A stretch of DNA of 25,805 bases from Anaerolineales bacterium (GTDB taxonomy: Bacteria; Chloroflexota; Anaerolineae; Anaerolineales; Villigracilaceae): NCBI GenBank assembly GCA_016789485.1, contig JAEURE010000002.1, forward strand, positions 1 through 25,805, given 5' to 3'. Numbering within the stretch: the stretch's first letter is position 1; each line of letters starts with the position of its first letter. This document shows, piece by piece, positions 24,129 to 25,805 of the stretch. The notes under the pieces are model-generated. The model saw only the letters and a program-made list of their open reading frames with translations. It was not told the origin of the DNA and made no database searches. Both the position numbers and the translations under genes were made by a program.

Positions 24129-24157
24129 GGTTATTCTGGCTCCCGTTTCCTACGCGC

Positions 24158-24790
24158 CTACTGCTTGCGCGATTCCTTGATCATTACGAGACTGCCCTTG
24201 CCGCCGGGAACAGCGCCATTGATGGCAATCAGGTTACGCTCCACATCGACCATCACAACTTTGATGTTCTGTGTGGTGACGCGATCCATGCCCATATGAC
24301 CAGCTCCACGTGCGCCTTTATACACACGGCCTGGTGTCGTGCCTGATCCGCGAGAACCAGGAGCCCGGTTTCGGTCAGATGTGCCATGCGTGGCGTTCAT
24401 ACCATGGAAGTGATAGCGCTTTACAGCACCGGCAAAGCCCTTACCTTTGCTGACACCAATCACATCCACGCGCTCGCCAACAGCAAAAGCATCGGCAACA
24501 GTAATTTTGTCACCAACTTTCAAACCGTGGTCCTTGACGCGAAATTCGCGCAGGAAACGCATAGGGGGAATCTCACTGGCTTTCAAGTGTCCCAATTGGC
24601 CGCCGGTAAGGCGTTTGGGATTTGCTTCGCCAAAACCCAGCTGCACCGATGAATACCCCACTTTTTCTGGCAAACGTACCTGGGTAACGTAACATGGCCC
24701 AGCTTCGATGAGTGTCACCGTCCAGGCAACACCTTGCTCATCGAAGATCTGGGTCATGCCGATCTTCTTTCCAATTAGCCCTTTCAACAT
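24158..24790 (-). CDS. rplC: 50S ribosomal protein L3
   Basis: This encodes 210 residues of L3, an assembly initiator whose long loop reaches the peptidyl transferase centre. It begins LKGLIGKKIGMTQIFDEQG and has the KGKGFAGAVKRYHFHGMNATHGTSDRNRAPGS loop followed by GTTPGRVYKGARGAGHMG. AAGGAG lies 10 nt before ATG 24790. An unusually long 177-nt gap separates it from rpsJ. Confidence 0.98.
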   Translation of the reverse strand: MLKGLIGKKIGMTQIFDEQGVAWTVTLIEAGPCYVTQVRLPEKVGYSSVQLGFGEANPKRLTGGQLGHLKASEIPPMRFLREFRVKDHGLKVGDKITVADAFAVGERVDVIGVSKGKGFAGAVKRYHFHGMNATHGTSDRNRAPGSRGSGTTPGRVYKGARGAGHMGMDRVTTQNIKVVMVDVERNLIAINGAVPGGKGSLVMIKESRKQ

Positions 24791-24858
24791 ACTCTATTTT
24801 CTCCTTCAGAAGATATTGACGAGACTGCCAGCCGGGGCATCGGCCGCATCATCTCCGT

Positions 24859-24930
24859 ACAGCGCAGTCAGAAGATCTGGTGCGAAGCGGTTTGTGTCGG
24901 TTCTACAACACAGACCTACTCTTGCGCTGT
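24859..24930 (-). promoter_or_regulatory. Candidate structured RNA leader between rpsJ and rplC
   Basis: In the 177-nt gap, on the minus strand, ACAGCGCA (24930-24923) pairs perfectly with TGCGCTGT (24866-24859). Inside it AGGTCTG (24917-24911) pairs with CAGATCT (24879-24873), 7 bp with one G-U. The two stems are separated by a 5/6-nt internal loop. A competing stem (CGGTT 24941-24937 with AACCG 24902-24898) would exclude the outer stem or form a pseudoknot. A 9-nt direct repeat (24806-24814 and 24868-24876) lies at the downstream side. No T-tract or coding frame is present. The position before rplC-rplD fits an r-protein autoregulatory element; this is inference. Confidence 0.5.
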
Positions 24931-24967
24931 CTCAAAAACCGTAATTTTCTTACAGTTAATTGAAAAA

Positions 24968-25276
24968 CTAAATTTTGATCTCGATATCAACACCTGCAGG
25001 CAGGTTCAAACGCATCAACATATCGATGGTCTTGGAGTCCGGGTCCAAAACGTCAATTAAACGGTTATGGGTGCGGATTTCAAAATGTTCGTGCGAGTCC
25101 TTGTCGATAAATGCAGAGCGACGTATTGTAAAGCGTTCCGTCTTACTTGGCAAGGGAACGGGACCAACTACATGGGCGCCAGTGCGTTCTGCTGTTTCGA
25201 CAATGCGTTTCGCAGATTGGTCGAGAACGCGGTGATCATACGCCTTAAGGCGGATACGTATTTTTTGCTTAGCCAT
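24968..25276 (-). CDS. rpsJ: 30S ribosomal protein S10
   Basis: This encodes 102 residues of S10, a head protein also used as NusE in antitermination. It reads [20 protein letters not shown] at the start, with [17 protein letters not shown] and the end [16 protein letters not shown] 25276 is preferred over the adjacent ATG at 25279 because GAGG is only one base before the latter. It follows tuf by 11 nt, joining the str and S10 operons. Confidence 0.98.
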   Translation of the reverse strand: MAKQKIRIRLKAYDHRVLDQSAKRIVETAERTGAHVVGPVPLPSKTERFTIRRSAFIDKDSHEHFEIRTHNRLIDVLDPDSKTIDMLMRLNLPAGVDIEIKI

Positions 25277-25287
25277 CATACCTCGTC

Positions 25288-25805
25288 TTACTCGATGATC
25301 TTGGTAACGACACCCGCACCGACGGTGAGACCGCCTTCACGGATGGCGAACTTGGAACCCTGTTCAAGAGCCACAGGCACGATCAATTCCACGGTCAGGT
25401 TGACATTGTCACCCGGCATCACCATCTCCACACCTTCCGGCAGGGTGATGTCTCCGGTCACGTCCATTGTGCGAACATAGAACTGCGGACGATAGCCGCT
25501 GAAGAACGCCTTGTGACGTCCGCCTTCTTCCTTCTTCAACACGTACACTTCCGCTAGGAACTTCTTGTGCGGGGTGATCGACTTCGGCTTGGCCAATACC
25601 TGGCCGCGCTCCACATCTTCACGCTCGATACCGCGCAACAACAGACCCACGTTGTCACCGGCCATGCCCTCGTCCAACTGCTTGTGGAACATTTCCACAC
25701 CCGTGCAGACGGTGGCCTTGGTCTCACGCAAGCCAATGATCTCGATCGGGTCGCCGATCTTGACGATACCACGGTCGATACGACCCGTTACCACAGTGCC
25801 ACGTC
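25288..25805 (-). CDS. tuf: Elongation factor Tu, C-terminal part (5' end outside window)
   Basis: This encodes the last 171 residues of EF-Tu, which delivers aminoacyl-tRNA to the ribosome. Visible are domain 2 ([41 protein letters not shown]) and domain 3 ([53 protein letters not shown]). The GTPase domain is outside the window. The frame is open through the right edge. Its position before rpsJ is the common str-S10 junction. Confidence 0.97.
   Translation of the reverse strand, partial: RGTVVTGRIDRGIVKIGDPIEIIGLRETKATVCTGVEMFHKQLDEGMAGDNVGLLLRGIEREDVERGQVLAKPKSITPHKKFLAEVYVLKKEEGGRHKAFFSGYRPQFYVRTMDVTGDITLPEGVEMVMPGDNVNLTVELIVPVALEQGSKFAIREGGLTVGAGVVTKIIE

Noticed and set aside
22695..24299. 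Two long plus-strand frames opposite rplB, rplW, rplD and rplC
   Set aside because: Antisense shadows; the ribosomal genes account for the sequence completely.
1..25805. CRISPR array, insertion sequence, prophage, toxin-antitoxin or tRNA genes
   Set aside because: No regularly spaced repeats, transposase motifs, terminal inverted repeats, phage-type genes or tRNA-like cloverleaf ends were seen.

Overview
The window is a bacterial chromosome segment dominated by one long ribosomal-protein/transcription/secretion cluster on the minus strand. Gene content and order, the zinc-binding versions of S4, S14, L24 and L36, the tuf-rpsJ join and the style of the accessory proteins suggest Chloroflexota, probably an Anaerolineae member. 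This assignment is inferred from protein character only; no rRNA is present.

Left part (1-7040), accessory and housekeeping genes. The 3' end of an RNase J gene runs rightwards into a shared hairpin terminator. Facing it are mutY (reading frame broken at a six-G run), a small unrecognised protein and an UlaG-like metallo-beta-lactamase-fold protein whose HxHxDH motif reads HDAPGH. Next comes a BchE-like B12-binding radical SAM protein. A divergent promoter region then leads to an EamA-type transporter and a GH16/lectin-like protein. The latter converges, with overlapping stop codons, on a MenA/UbiA-type prenyltransferase that has its own promoter and a terminator-like hairpin in its leader.

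Middle (7041-8200): mazG, with a partial N-terminal domain, is separated from the ribosomal cluster by a strong hairpin terminator after rpsI.

Right part (8208-25805): in transcription order, from right to left, tuf (partial), rpsJ, rplC, rplD, rplW, rplB, rpsS, rplV, rpsC, rplP, rpmC, rpsQ, rplN, rplX, rplE, rpsN, rpsH, rplF, rplR, rpsE, rpmD, rplO, secY, adk, map, rpmJ, rpsM, rpsK, rpsD, rpoA, rplQ, truA, rplM, rpsI. This is the fused S10-spc-alpha-L13/S9 layout. infA, which often lies between map and rpmJ, is absent; that gap instead holds a good sigma70-like promoter and a small leader hairpin. The widest gap (177 nt, rpsJ-rplC) can fold into nested stems and is the best candidate for an undescribed regulatory RNA here.

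No tRNA, rRNA, insertion sequence, CRISPR array or defence/phage genes were seen, and no stretch over 300 bases lacks a gene. I found no convincing new multi-gene system. The points of interest are candidate RNA elements, two enzyme-fold proteins lacking expected active-site residues, and the mutY frameshift.
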